Assembly (NCBI GenBank): GCA_903903925.1
Contig: CAIVAU010000061.1
Coordinates: 1 to 64,000, forward strand
Origin: an uncultured cyanobacterium
Lineage (GTDB): Bacteria > Cyanobacteriota > Cyanobacteriia > Cyanobacteriales > Nostocaceae
Length of the DNA stretch: 64,000 nucleotides
Direction: 5' to 3'
Part shown: positions 46,242-56,513 of the stretch, one piece after another
Layout: each line of letters starts with the position of its first letter
Numbering within the stretch: position 1 is the first letter of the stretch
Translations under genes and position numbers: made by a program
Notes under the pieces: generated by a model
What the model was told of the DNA's origin: nothing
Database searches by the model: none
The model's input: the letters and a program-made list of their open reading frames with translations, nothing else

Positions 46242-47741
46242 TTAAAATTTCTGCCCCGTATAAACCGATCGCACTTCTCCGTTACGGCGGATGACGGCTT
46301 CACCGTTAGCGACATCTACTAATGTCCAACCACTTGAGCCGATACTTTCACCTATATCGACACGGCGGGTAATACCATCAATTTTAAATAAAGCGGCAGA
46401 TTTGTGTCCTAACTCTAGCAATCCCTCCAAAATATGGGAAGGAGTAGGAATCGCAGGAACGGAGACAGCTACCATTTCCCGTCCATCTAGTGGTGGTTCT
46501 GTTGTTTTGGCTGTGGGTCGTTTTGATTGTGTAATGCGAGATGAGACAACAGGTAATACAGGTAAAGGCTTAGGTGGTTGCCCTATAGTAATAGGTGTAT
46601 TTCGTATAGCCACAGGCTTGATTTCAGGTCGCACAGTGCCAGGCGCACTGACAGCCACTGGCTTAGCTGATGTTGGCACAGTGTTCAGAACTGTTTTTAC
46701 AGGAGCGGGTAAAGACGTATTCGGCGCAATATTTTTAGGTGGTAATGCCCATCGTGATAAAGGGCTGAGATTACCAAGAATAGGTGGGGGCGCGTAGCGC
46801 ATGGGCGACGGCGCTTGATAAACGGGGATATAGAGTCGCTCAACAACCGTTGTTGAGGGACTAGGGGTTGATGGAGTGTTGTTAGCTGCCACAGGTAATG
46901 GTGGTAGATTACCTGTAGGTCGATAGCTCATATAAGCAAAGGCTGTTTGGTTAGCTAAACCAGCGGTAGCAAGTAGGGTTTTGGCAGATTTCTGATTGTT
47001 GGCTTCTTGCCGATCAATAGCTGCCAGTGCGCCTAAAATATAGTCAACTATATCTGCTTCAACTTTTGCTGTTGTTGGTAACTTCGGCTGTGGTTCCAAC
47101 AGCGCCTGTTGGAAAGATTTGGTAGTGAGACGATTTAGCAGTCTAGAGTGCAGCGCCCAAACAATAGCAGTAATGATGAAGCCCAAGGTGACTCCTACGG
47201 AGAGCAGTTTGCTCAAAGTGCGCCGCCATTTCTGACGTGGTTTGCTCACTTTATGAACGCCGGGAGTGTCAACCAAAACTTTACTCAATTGCTGGTTCCT
47301 AACCTGAGGAACTGAGTGTACATGCTGGATCAACGTTTCTGGCAAGACAATTTGCGGCATCCCAACTGTTTGCAAAGGAACGTATTCTAAAGGTAGCGCT
47401 GTGGGCTCTACCTCTAACTTCTGGAACCACTCGCGTGGGTCGGTTTCCTCCGTTAGGGTGCCAGTGCTATAGGCAGGTTCCCCTCCCATTGACTCTTGGT
47501 GTCGAAGTGGGGTGTGACTGCTGTTCGATAGCCGTTCCGCTGTAGCAATTCGTGTGTGAGTGCCACGTTGTTGCAAAATCTGGGGAAGGAGATTACCACT
47601 CTTCTCTAAAATCTGATCGATATCGGCAAAGATTTCATTCATCAAGCCGTCAGCATAGCTTTCTATCGCCCAAGGTTCGCTGGCAATTAAGTCCTCTGAT
47701 GGTTCCAAAACAATGAGATGGGTGCTGGCTTCTTGTAACAT
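46242..47741 (-). CDS. Single-pass membrane protein with PilP/GspC-like C-terminal domain
   Basis: A 499-residue protein with a cytoplasmic N-terminal region (about 1-175), basic stop-transfer (KPRQKWRRTL), one membrane helix (about 185-200: VTLGFIITAIVWAL) and a long Pro/Thr-rich periplasmic linker. The last 60 residues (LLELGHKSAALFKIDGITRRVDIGESIGSSGWTLVDVANGEAVIRRNGEVRSVYTGQKF) have the strand pattern of the PilP/GspC homology region that docks to secretins in pilus and type II secretion systems. The assignment is by pattern. No pilus genes are adjacent. Confidence 0.75.
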   Translation of the reverse strand: MLQEASTHLIVLEPSEDLIASEPWAIESYADGLMNEIFADIDQILEKSGNLLPQILQQRGTHTRIATAERLSNSSHTPLRHQESMGGEPAYSTGTLTEETDPREWFQKLEVEPTALPLEYVPLQTVGMPQIVLPETLIQHVHSVPQVRNQQLSKVLVDTPGVHKVSKPRQKWRRTLSKLLSVGVTLGFIITAIVWALHSRLLNRLTTKSFQQALLEPQPKLPTTAKVEADIVDYILGALAAIDRQEANNQKSAKTLLATAGLANQTAFAYMSYRPTGNLPPLPVAANNTPSTPSPSTTVVERLYIPVYQAPSPMRYAPPPILGNLSPLSRWALPPKNIAPNTSLPAPVKTVLNTVPTSAKPVAVSAPGTVRPEIKPVAIRNTPITIGQPPKPLPVLPVVSSRITQSKRPTAKTTEPPLDGREMVAVSVPAIPTPSHILEGLLELGHKSAALFKIDGITRRVDIGESIGSSGWTLVDVANGEAVIRRNGEVRSVYTGQKF

Positions 47742-47956
47742 AGCAATTTTCAGTTATGGCTTTTCGGGCGTAAAATTTTGCCCTGATTGCCTGCTTTGTA
47801 AGGATTTTGAATGCAATATCTAATCTCCCCGTCTTGTTAGACGAGTTGATTATTAAATGGTATTTAAAGTCAACTGTAATACGGAAACTGTTGAAGATGC
47901 CAATTTATAATAACATGTCATCTATCATACCAATCTCCTGATGTTTCACTTTACTA

Positions 47957-48205
47957 CTATACTCGTGCTTCAAAAAGTGTGATCCAAGCTAACGCTGGAA
48001 ACTCAGTTTGGGCATGAGTTTTACGAAATTCGAGATAGATTAGTAAGGCGTTGATATCGGCTGGATTCACGCCACTGATACGAGTAGCTTGACCGATAGT
48101 CAGTGGTTTTACCTGACTTAACTTCCCCCGTACTTCTTTGGAAAGGGTATCAATCGTTGCGTCATCCAAATCCGCAAGAATGGGGTGTGGGGGAAGATAA
48201 AACAA
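47957..48205 (-). pseudogene. 3' fragment of mnmG (gidA)
   Basis: The 82-codon frame matches the C-terminal end of MnmG, the tRNA U34 carboxymethylaminomethyl synthesis enzyme ([42 protein letters not shown]). The rest of the gene, over 550 codons, is absent; upstream the frame closes at a TAG within 15 bases of the TTG at 48205. The tail after YLE (EFRKTHAQ onward) is not typical. It is a leftover, presumably of a rearrangement or partial duplication; an intact mnmG must be elsewhere. Confidence 0.8.
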
Positions 48206-48288
48206 CCGATTAAAACGCTAACCGAACCGTATTGAAGGTAGTATTATATGATCGAAAATCAAACCTGTCAAACAATAGAGCCAGTCAA

Positions 48289-49326
48289 ATGGACGAAATA
48301 CGCGGTGTCTGGATGACTAATGTTGACATTAGTCCAGTCTTAACCTCAAAGCAAGAAATTATTTCAGCCATGCATTTCCTGAAGCAAACGGGCTTCAATG
48401 TTGTGTTTCCTGTTGTCTGGAACAAAGGGTTCACACTCTTCCGTAGTCACGTCATGCGGGATACTTTTCATGTTGATCTCTTTCCACAATTGAAAGGTCG
48501 CGATCCTCTAGCCGAAGTCGTTGAAGAGGCACATCGTGTTGGAATCAAGGTCATTCCTTGGTTCGAGTATGGATTTGCTTGTTCTCCCGATCACGATGGT
48601 GGACACATACTTAATAAAAAACCTCAGTGGAAAGTTCGGATGCCAGACGGTACCTTGCTTAGAAGTGGTCATTTAACGTGGATGAATGCTCTTCACCCTG
48701 AGGTACAAGACTTCATGCAGCGCCTCATAGTTGAAATGGTTACGAAGTATGACGTTGACGGTATTCAGGGAGATGACAGACTCCCGGCGTTTCCTAAAGA
48801 AGGGTTACAGTCGCCAGATATTGACCCTAAACTCAAAAACGTTAAAGCTGGTGCTAAGGCTCTCACTGACTTTCTAACTCGCCTTCATAGCGCTGTTAAA
48901 AAAGTGGGACAGCATAAGCACAAGAATCTTGTCGTATCGATCGCACCCAGTCCATACAACTATTGTTACGAGAATTTTCTTCAAGATACTCCAGCTTGGG
49001 TTCAGCAGGGACTTGTCGATATTATACATCCACAGATCTACCGCGAGATATCGAAGCAATACCACGATGAAGTCGATCAAATAAGGAAGGATTTTCCCAA
49101 AGATTTAAACAAATTTGCTCCTGGTATAGCATTTAAAGCTAACAAAGTTAACATCACATCCACTCAACTCAAAGATTATATTCAGACCAACCGGATCAAG
49201 GGGTTGGGGGGACATGTATTGTTCACCTACGAAGGACTTCGCAGGAACAATGATGAGATGGCTACAGCTTTAATTCAAGGTCCTCATGCCCAACTTGCTT
49301 CACTGCCTTCACCATTTAGAGCTTAA
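48289..49326 (+). CDS. GH10-like glycosyl hydrolase (GHL10 family)
   Basis: A 345-residue TIM-barrel hydrolase of the GHL10/DUF187-like family, thought to cleave polysaccharides or peptidoglycan. It starts with the family's RGVWMTNVD strand and has NVVFPVVWNKG, IKVIPWFEYGF, WMNALHPEVQDFMQRLI, VDGIQGDDRLP (acidic residues at the barrel mouth) and VDIIHPQIY. No signal peptide is present, unusual for relatives that are secreted. The ATG at 48289 (MDEIRGVW) is preferred over a TTG at 48232. Confidence 0.88.
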   Translation: MDEIRGVWMTNVDISPVLTSKQEIISAMHFLKQTGFNVVFPVVWNKGFTLFRSHVMRDTFHVDLFPQLKGRDPLAEVVEEAHRVGIKVIPWFEYGFACSPDHDGGHILNKKPQWKVRMPDGTLLRSGHLTWMNALHPEVQDFMQRLIVEMVTKYDVDGIQGDDRLPAFPKEGLQSPDIDPKLKNVKAGAKALTDFLTRLHSAVKKVGQHKHKNLVVSIAPSPYNYCYENFLQDTPAWVQQGLVDIIHPQIYREISKQYHDEVDQIRKDFPKDLNKFAPGIAFKANKVNITSTQLKDYIQTNRIKGLGGHVLFTYEGLRRNNDEMATALIQGPHAQLASLPSPFRA

Positions 49327-49510
49327 AAGCCGGTTTGTAAATAAAATATTAACTCACACCGAGTTTGGCTATAGCAGCAGGTGAAAAGGTCACTAAATTT
49401 ACCCTTGGACATGTAGCGAATAATAATCTATAATTTGGTTGCGATATTTCCAAGAATATTCCTCCCAGATATTTATTCTTGACTCATAGATTCTGCACCA
49501 AAGGTTAGGC

Positions 49511-50854
49511 ATGGAACACTCTGATTCACCAGGGAATGTCCAGGAATTAGATCCCAAACGGGATGGACATCAAACCTCCGTAGTTCTGAAGCAGGCGCAA
49601 CGCACTGAACTGCCCAAACAAACTCCCCCACATGACCATCGCCGTCGTCAACTAATCTTGATAATTCTGGCGGTGTTGGGGGTGATTGCTATCGGCATTT
49701 TCGGATTTCGTTGGTTGCAATTTATACAAGACAACCAGGAAACTGACGATGCCTACGTTGCCGGTGATATTCACCCAGTTAATGCCCGCATCTCTGGTAC
49801 AGTCACAGAGGTCTTGGTTGACGATAATCAAATTGTGAAAACGGGGACCCTGCTGGTGAAGCTTGACCCCAAAGACTATGAAGTCAGCTTACAGCAAGCA
49901 AAGGCGTCTCTAGAAGCAGCTCATGAGCAGGCAAATGTGGCGCAAGCGAATATTGGTGTCGTCAAGACCAACGCTGAAGGTCTAACCACCTCAGCACAGG
50001 GAAATATTGATGCTGCTGTTGCTAGTATTTCCACCTCCCAAGCAGCAGTGACAGAAGCCCTCTCAGGTGTTCCAGCGGCTCAAGCACAGTTGCGACAGGT
50101 TGAGGCAAATTTAAACAAAGCTCAACTCGATTATCAGCGCTATATCAGTCTATATCACACTGGAGCCTCACCCAAGCAACAGTTGGATGCTGCTAAGGCA
50201 AATTATGATGCCCTCGTGGCGCAACGAAATAACGCTGAAGAACAGGTGAAGCAAGCGCAAGCAAGAGTTGCCCAAGCACAGAAAAATTTGACGAATGCTC
50301 AAGCAAAGTTAGCTGCTACCAAGGGCAGTATGCAACAAGCTCATTCAAGTACTCAGCAAACATTAGTCAATCAGCGGCAGTATAAAGCCGCACTCGCAGC
50401 AGTTTCTCAAGCAGACGCACAACTGAAAAATGCTGAACTCCAATTGTCTTACACCAATATTGTTGCTCCTGCAGATGGAATGGTGGGAAACAAAAATGTG
50501 CAGGCGGGACAGCGTTTGCAACCTGGGCAAACAATCATGTCTGTTGTAGAACAAGATCCCTGGATTGTGGCTAATTTCAAAGAAACTCAATTGGAAAATA
50601 TGCAACCAGGGCAGCCAGTAGAAATTAAAATAGATTCTTTCCACAGTCGAACTTTCCTGGGAAAGGTCAATAGTCTCTCTCCAGCGTCAGGAGCAAAGTT
50701 TGCTCTGCTACCGCCAGATAATGCAACGGGCAATTTTACCAAAATTGTACAACGGGTGCCAGTCAAGATTGTGTTTGATCCTCAAAGTATCCGGGGTTAC
50801 GAGTCACGCATTAGTCCTGGTATGTCGGCGGTTGTAACTGTGACGGTTCATTGA
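49511..50854 (+). CDS. HlyD/EmrA-type efflux adaptor
   Basis: Membrane-fusion protein of 447 residues for drug export. It has a charged N-terminus, a membrane helix (LILIILAVLGVIAIGIFGF, about residues 50-70), a first lipoyl half (INPVNARISGTVTEVLVDDNQIVKTGTLLVKLD type), a long Ala/Gln-rich coiled coil (about 115-300) and the second lipoyl half (SYTNIVAPADGMVGNKNVQAGQRL). It is followed after 58 bases by the EmrB-type MFS pump, its expected partner. Confidence 0.93.
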   Translation: MEHSDSPGNVQELDPKRDGHQTSVVLKQAQRTELPKQTPPHDHRRRQLILIILAVLGVIAIGIFGFRWLQFIQDNQETDDAYVAGDIHPVNARISGTVTEVLVDDNQIVKTGTLLVKLDPKDYEVSLQQAKASLEAAHEQANVAQANIGVVKTNAEGLTTSAQGNIDAAVASISTSQAAVTEALSGVPAAQAQLRQVEANLNKAQLDYQRYISLYHTGASPKQQLDAAKANYDALVAQRNNAEEQVKQAQARVAQAQKNLTNAQAKLAATKGSMQQAHSSTQQTLVNQRQYKAALAAVSQADAQLKNAELQLSYTNIVAPADGMVGNKNVQAGQRLQPGQTIMSVVEQDPWIVANFKETQLENMQPGQPVEIKIDSFHSRTFLGKVNSLSPASGAKFALLPPDNATGNFTKIVQRVPVKIVFDPQSIRGYESRISPGMSAVVTVTVH

Positions 50855-50912
50855 AAGGTAAACACTACCCTGCGGTTCGTCAAAAGTCAAAAAAACAAAA
50901 CTCCTAACTCTC

Positions 50913-52511
50913 GTGAAGACACCCGTGACCAGCACAAGCATCAAACCTTCAACTTCAGGACTCTCACCTGACAACATATCTGTTAAAGATTGGATTGGAG
51001 TGATGGCAACCCTGCTGGGTGCTTTCATGGCAGTGCTAGATATTCAAATTACTAATGCGTCCCTGAATGATATTACTGGAGCATTAGGTGCGACTATTGA
51101 TGAAGGCTCTTGGATATCAACGGGGTATCTAGTGGCAGAAATTGTGGTGATCCCTCTGACAGGATGGTTGTCTCAAGTCTTTTCCATCCGCCGCTATTTG
51201 CTAGTGAATGCCTCGCTTTTTCTCTTGTTTTCTATTGCCTGTGCCTTCGCCGCTAATCTCCCGATGATGATTATATTTCGGGCTGGTCAGGGATTTACAG
51301 GCGGAGTTTTGATCCCAATGGCTTTTACGGTGATTCTTACCAAGTTACCACCAGCAAAACAGCCAATTGGGTTAGCGTTATTTGCAATTACTGCCACTTT
51401 TGCACCTTCCGTTGGTCCGACGATCGGGGGTTGGCTGACTGATAATCTGAGTTGGCAATACATTTTTTATCTCAACATTGTCCCAGGAATTTTACTGATC
51501 GCAGGGGTTGCTTATGCGATCGCCCCCAAGCCTATGCAGTTGCATTTATTCAAACAAGGCGACTGGTGGGGTATTTTGACGATGGCGATGGGCTTGTCAT
51601 CTCTGGAGTTTTTTCTCGAAGAAGGTAACCGCAAAGACTGGTTTGGTTCCCAAGAGATTGTGCGGGCAGCTGTAGTGGCAGCAATGACCTTGCCAATCTT
51701 CGTTGTGATTCAGTTTACTAACAAGCAACCCCTGCTGAATCTGCGTTTACTGGGACGGCGTAATTTCGGTTTATCAATGGTTGTAAATTTGGCAACAGGT
51801 TTGGGGCTTTACGGTTCAGTGTTTATACTGCCTTTGTTTCTGGCACAAGTTCAGGGCTATAATGCCATGAAAATTGGTGAAACCATCATGTGGTCAGGGA
51901 TTCCTCAATTGTTTATTATCCCCTTTGTGCCGAAATTGATGAAGCGCTTGGATTTACGATTTGTGATTGCCGTCGGACTCAGTCTGTTTGGGGTCAGTTG
52001 CTTGATGAACTCGACAATGACGTCTCAGACAGGTATGGATCAGCTGATGTGGTCGCAAATTGTCCGTGCTTGTGGTCAGCCATTGATTATCACTCCCCTT
52101 TCTAGCGTAGCAACATCAGGGATTGAGCCGAAACAAGTTGGTACTGCTTCGGCTTTATTTAACATGGGGCGCAACTTAGGTGGATCGATAGGCATTGCGA
52201 TTTTAGGAACTTTGCAATCCGTGCGGGAGAAGTTTCATTCTAGTCGTATAGGTGAGTCGGTTTCATTAGGAAATCCTTTGACACGCGATCGCATTGACCA
52301 ACTCTCCCAGTTGTTCAGTTCTTACAGTAGCGATCCTGTAGAAGTGCAAAATCAGGCGATCGCACAAATTGATCGCCTAGTTCGTCGCGAAGCCAACGTC
52401 ATGGCATACAACGACTGCTTTTTCTTTATGGGTTGCGCCCTATTTCTCAGTGCGTTGCTGGTACTGTTCTTCAAAAAAGTTAAACCTACTGGCGGGGCGG
52501 TAGGGCACTAA
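50913..52511 (+). CDS. DHA2 family MFS multidrug exporter (EmrB type)
   Basis: A 532-residue, 14-helix proton antiporter. DHA2 features: MATLLGAFMAVLDIQITNASLNDITGALGATIDEGSWISTGYLVAEIVVIPLTGWLSQVFS and the motif C-like VGPTIGGWLTDNLSWQYIFYLNIVPG. It works with the adaptor at 49511. Translation starts at GTG 50913 and the 3' end overlaps a small convergent gene by about 26 bases. Substrate unknown. Confidence 0.94.
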   Translation: MKTPVTSTSIKPSTSGLSPDNISVKDWIGVMATLLGAFMAVLDIQITNASLNDITGALGATIDEGSWISTGYLVAEIVVIPLTGWLSQVFSIRRYLLVNASLFLLFSIACAFAANLPMMIIFRAGQGFTGGVLIPMAFTVILTKLPPAKQPIGLALFAITATFAPSVGPTIGGWLTDNLSWQYIFYLNIVPGILLIAGVAYAIAPKPMQLHLFKQGDWWGILTMAMGLSSLEFFLEEGNRKDWFGSQEIVRAAVVAAMTLPIFVVIQFTNKQPLLNLRLLGRRNFGLSMVVNLATGLGLYGSVFILPLFLAQVQGYNAMKIGETIMWSGIPQLFIIPFVPKLMKRLDLRFVIAVGLSLFGVSCLMNSTMTSQTGMDQLMWSQIVRACGQPLIITPLSSVATSGIEPKQVGTASALFNMGRNLGGSIGIAILGTLQSVREKFHSSRIGESVSLGNPLTRDRIDQLSQLFSSYSSDPVEVQNQAIAQIDRLVRREANVMAYNDCFFFMGCALFLSALLVLFFKKVKPTGGAVGH

Positions 52512-52704
52512 GATCAATACCAAGACTCATCAATCGTTGGCAATTTGGACAGTCATCGAAAGCCGGCGGATACTCCATAGGAGGAACCTGATACCCGCAA
52601 GTGGTACAGTTTTTGTTATATTGGGGAAGCTTGTTCCGAGAGGTTGCTAGTACTACAGCTTGGGTGAGGACTCCTAAAGCAATGAGAATTATTGCGGTAA
52701 CCAT
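52486..52704 (-). CDS. Small membrane protein with zinc-ribbon
   Basis: A 72-residue protein: a membrane helix (VTAIILIALGVLTQAVVLA) and a four-Cys zinc ribbon (NCTTCGYQ and DDCPNCQRL). The ATG at 52704 is chosen; a TTG at 52734 would add ten residues. The last 26 bases overlap the end of the EmrB-type gene on the other strand. Unknown function. Confidence 0.7.
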   Translation of the reverse strand: MVTAIILIALGVLTQAVVLATSRNKLPQYNKNCTTCGYQVPPMEYPPAFDDCPNCQRLMSLGIDLSALPPRQ

Positions 52705-52806
52705 AAGCTTAAGGCAACGCTTTTCGACTATCAAACCATATCTGCGGTTGTTTGTAAATATTTTGAGACAAAACTTTAACAGGAAATCAGCCAGTGGCTC
52801 ATCACT

Positions 52807-53589
52807 CTAATAGTCATGTAACAAAACTTCCATCCACTGCACATCTTCAGGAGAGAATATGGGAGGTGGAGGTGCTTGTGTATAATCAATAGATAAATCA
52901 TAAGCAGCCTCGTCGTAGATAGCACTCACGATATTGTCAAGTTCCAAAGGAATATCAGGGTCAGGGGCACGAAGAGGTACGGGAATTATAGGTAGCTTAT
53001 CTTGTAACCCAATAGTCCAAACATTTACAACTCCAGACTGAGCGCGAGTTAAGGTAATAAGGTAGGGAACATTTGCAATGCGGGGGTGATTGAAAGGTCG
53101 AGTCCCTCGTCGCAGTAAATCAAGTTCAATTAAATGGACGTTACTCTGATAAAGTGAGGAGCGTTTTTGCCGATATTTGGTCAAACCTGGTTCTCGTTTG
53201 TTGACTGGGGAAAGGATTTCAATACTAGTTACTAACACGTTGTTAGCAGTATCTCGAATTTCCACACTAGGGACTCGGACTTCCACAGGTTGCACAAGGG
53301 GTAAGGTGAGTGGTGCAGGAGTTGTCATGACACTTCCGTCTGCTTGGGCGGACAACCTTGAGGGTCCACTCATTTGTTTGACCTGAAGAACTTCAACATC
53401 AGGATAAAGAATACCAATTTCCCCTTCTGGTGCCGTGTCTTCCACCAAATAAATTTCCAAGCGTGCTGTGTAGCGGGGTCGCAACTGGGGAGTCAACATC
53501 TGCCGAATTTTGTTAGCAAGCGCACTATGCACATCTGGCCACAGGTAACCTTCAAGATATGGGTCCATACCAGGGAAAGGAGATGGCAT
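52807..53589 (-). CDS. DUF4058 family protein
   Basis: A 260-residue protein of the cyanobacterial DUF4058 family, function unknown. It begins with the diagnostic MPSPFPGMDPYLEGYLWPDVH and continues LANKIRQMLTPQLRPRYTARLEIYLVED, later TSIEILSPVNKREPGLTKYRQKRSSLYQSNVHLIELDLLRRG, a pattern related to PD-(D/E)XK-type folds. It is divergent from the Uma2 gene 71 bases away. Both belong to families that are amplified in cyanobacterial genomes. Confidence 0.93.
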   Translation of the reverse strand: MPSPFPGMDPYLEGYLWPDVHSALANKIRQMLTPQLRPRYTARLEIYLVEDTAPEGEIGILYPDVEVLQVKQMSGPSRLSAQADGSVMTTPAPLTLPLVQPVEVRVPSVEIRDTANNVLVTSIEILSPVNKREPGLTKYRQKRSSLYQSNVHLIELDLLRRGTRPFNHPRIANVPYLITLTRAQSGVVNVWTIGLQDKLPIIPVPLRAPDPDIPLELDNIVSAIYDEAAYDLSIDYTQAPPPPIFSPEDVQWMEVLLHDY

Positions 53590-53660
53590 AATTGTTTTGT
53601 GGAAGTGTCTAGCTCATTTTAGCAATTTCCACCACCAAAGTTAAAAAAGGACGGTGAAAT

Positions 53661-54460
<800 letters not shown>

Positions 54461-54462
54461 AA

Positions 54463-55581
54463 CTATTCCTCACTCTTCAACGCTCTTCGTGCCAATTTTA
54501 CATAAGTTTTCACCGTTTCATAAGGCATCCCTAAATCTTGGGCCACCACCTGCAACGATTCTCCCATCTCTCGTCGTGCTAAGATTGTCGCCCATTTTGA
54601 GGCTGTTTCCTCCGCTCGTTCTCCTCCTGTGCGCTTACGTTGCGCCTTAAAAATCTCTGCCAAATATTCAATGCGTTTTGCCAGAACAGTTTGCACATCA
54701 GGTAGATCTTGCACAACTTGAGATGACCAACCCAAACGTGTTTGTCCCAAACCAAAAGTCGTTTTATGACCAGTACCGCAGTAGGGTGCGAGTTTCCCTA
54801 AAGCATAAAATAACTGCTGAAACTCTGGCTGTTTAACTGCATCCTTCGTCAAACTAAACTCGATCGCGCCAGTAAATCCTGTGACTGCGCCTTTCTTTCC
54901 CGCTAGTACCTTCGCGGTAGTTAGTTGACAACGATTAATTAATACACAATCATCTACCCAAGCTAAGAAAGTCTCCTGATCAACAGCCATCCCAGAAAAA
55001 TCATTCCAGCGCCGCAGGTAGCTGTGAAACACATTCATTGGTACTGGTAAAGGGAAGTGATGACCTTTGCGGCGAAAACTCGTAGGACTTAAGAATTTTA
55101 GGGTGACAGTCGTCTCACCATGGTCAGAGTTTAGCAGTTCGGTGTATGTCGTGGGAAGATGGGCAATACTGACAGAGCGAATCTGCAACGGTGCATTCTT
55201 CAAATCAACCACCTCTGGCAAATTTTCCATCCACCGCGCCATCCACTTTTGCACTTGACGAGATAAGGCTGTGACAGACCAGTGATAGGAGGTATTTGCA
55301 GATAATTGTACCTGCCTGCCGCTACTGATCATCGCTCCATCTAAAGCTGAGACAGTAAAAGGCTTCTCTGATTCTCCATCGTGGAGGTAAGCAGAAAGTT
55401 CTGGGTCTGTGGAACGCACTTGGTCGAGAAACCACGCGTGGAGTCCAATAGTATACTGGGGATAAAGGTAAAAATCTTTTCGCGGGACTAACTCAAACAC
55501 CAAGCCAACCAACTCTGTCTCCGGTGACCACGTCAGATAAAGTGGAGGCGTCTTCGGCTTATTTTGAGAGCGTCGAGGCAT
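54463..55581 (-). CDS. cas6: Cas6-type CRISPR RNA endoribonuclease with C-terminal helix-turn-helix
   Basis: RAMP-fold protein of 372 residues. The first part is Cas6-like: LYLTWSPETELVGLVFELV, a middle RAMP repeat with TVTLKFLSPTSFRRKG, then FTGAIEFSLTKDAV and the Gly-rich loop PYCGTGHKTTFGLGQTRLGW. Cas6 trims pre-crRNA at repeats. After the fold, residues about 305-372 form an extra segment, arginine-rich and ending in a sigma-region-4-like HTH (ILARREMGESLQVVAQDLGMPYETVKTYVKLARRAL). No other cas gene or array lies in this window, so it is an orphan here. Confidence 0.9.
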   Translation of the reverse strand: MPRRSQNKPKTPPLYLTWSPETELVGLVFELVPRKDFYLYPQYTIGLHAWFLDQVRSTDPELSAYLHDGESEKPFTVSALDGAMISSGRQVQLSANTSYHWSVTALSRQVQKWMARWMENLPEVVDLKNAPLQIRSVSIAHLPTTYTELLNSDHGETTVTLKFLSPTSFRRKGHHFPLPVPMNVFHSYLRRWNDFSGMAVDQETFLAWVDDCVLINRCQLTTAKVLAGKKGAVTGFTGAIEFSLTKDAVKQPEFQQLFYALGKLAPYCGTGHKTTFGLGQTRLGWSSQVVQDLPDVQTVLAKRIEYLAEIFKAQRKRTGGERAEETASKWATILARREMGESLQVVAQDLGMPYETVKTYVKLARRALKSEE

Positions 55582-55668
55582 GGTAAAATTCGAGTCATTT
55601 TGTTAGAATATTCTATCTTGTCTTTGTCTCCTTTAGGCTACAGATAAAAACAGTCTCAGAATATCGCC

Positions 55669-56433
55669 TCATAAGTAGGAGTTTGCTGTGGAATACAGTC
55701 TTGACGCATAAGGGCAAGAAGCAACACTACTTTCTAAAGTAGAGGTATGAGCTACAGGACTGACTAGTAATGAATTCTCTTGTTCAAGTTGATCTCGTGT
55801 CAAAGCCAATAGCCGACGAGCATGACTTAAATTTAAGCTATCTTTCCCATCCTGATCAAAAAGCTGTAAATAAGCTAGAAGAAATCTAATACGTAAGCCA
55901 AGATCATCTGTAGCTTGCAAAAAAGGAAGGTCAGATTCAACCATATGGCGGATAGCTAATAGGGGAATAGGGCTGCGTAGTGGACGGAAGTTTGGGTTGT
56001 GCAAACCAGGGCTTTCCGTACGATTATGAAATTCCCCTAACATCAATCCTTGTTCAACAAAGAAAGGCTTAAGTTTTTGCTGAACACTATCAATGAGTCG
56101 AGAAGTATCATCTATATGAACATCAGGAAAAATTAATATTATTGCTTTGTTTAGAGCAGCTTGTCCCACTCGTGGTTCTATCTTAAGGAAGATATCTCGG
56201 TAGAGGAAAACAATCTCTTCAATTTGCTTTGTCTCCAACTTTTGAGGACGAATAACTGCTAGCTGAAGATTGTTTGATTTGAGTGATTGAGGCACAAAAG
56301 GGCAAACAGGACCAGGTCTGCCTAAATCGGGATGAGGGTTTCCCAAAAAATCTTTAACCCACTCCGTAATTTCAATTAAGTAGGGGAGGTCTCTCTGGAA
56401 CTGTTCAATTTCACTAAGCTGATAGAGTTTCAT
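55669..56433 (-). CDS. Partner gene of the NRPS-like enzyme, DUF6875-like protein
   Basis: A 254-residue protein that I take to belong to the DUF6875 group found beside nonribosomal peptide genes. Its start MKLYQLSEIEQFQRDLPYLIE matches the start of the NRPS-like protein (MKLY, E, D, PYL, then W at 25) and the resemblance extends into the leader DNA. The body has VCPFVPQSL, IILIFPDVHIDD, EFHNRTESPGLHNPNFRPLRSPIPLLAIRHMVESDLPFL, which look like a compact enzymatic fold with conserved His and Pro. It is the last gene of a minus-strand unit after the NRPS-like gene. Function unknown. Confidence 0.8.
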   Translation of the reverse strand: MKLYQLSEIEQFQRDLPYLIEITEWVKDFLGNPHPDLGRPGPVCPFVPQSLKSNNLQLAVIRPQKLETKQIEEIVFLYRDIFLKIEPRVGQAALNKAIILIFPDVHIDDTSRLIDSVQQKLKPFFVEQGLMLGEFHNRTESPGLHNPNFRPLRSPIPLLAIRHMVESDLPFLQATDDLGLRIRFLLAYLQLFDQDGKDSLNLSHARRLLALTRDQLEQENSLLVSPVAHTSTLESSVASCPYASRLYSTANSYL

Positions 56434-56513
56434 AGTTGAAAGGTCTCCTGATAAATGATGAATTATGAAACTAATTTGTCTGAATTTTTGATCAAGGAAA
56501 GGTTGTTGATACC

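Noticed and set aside
54463..55581. CRISPR array near cas6
   Set aside because: The tandem repeats beside cas6 are seven-base units without spacers. No direct repeats of 25-40 bases with unique spacers were seen anywhere in the window.
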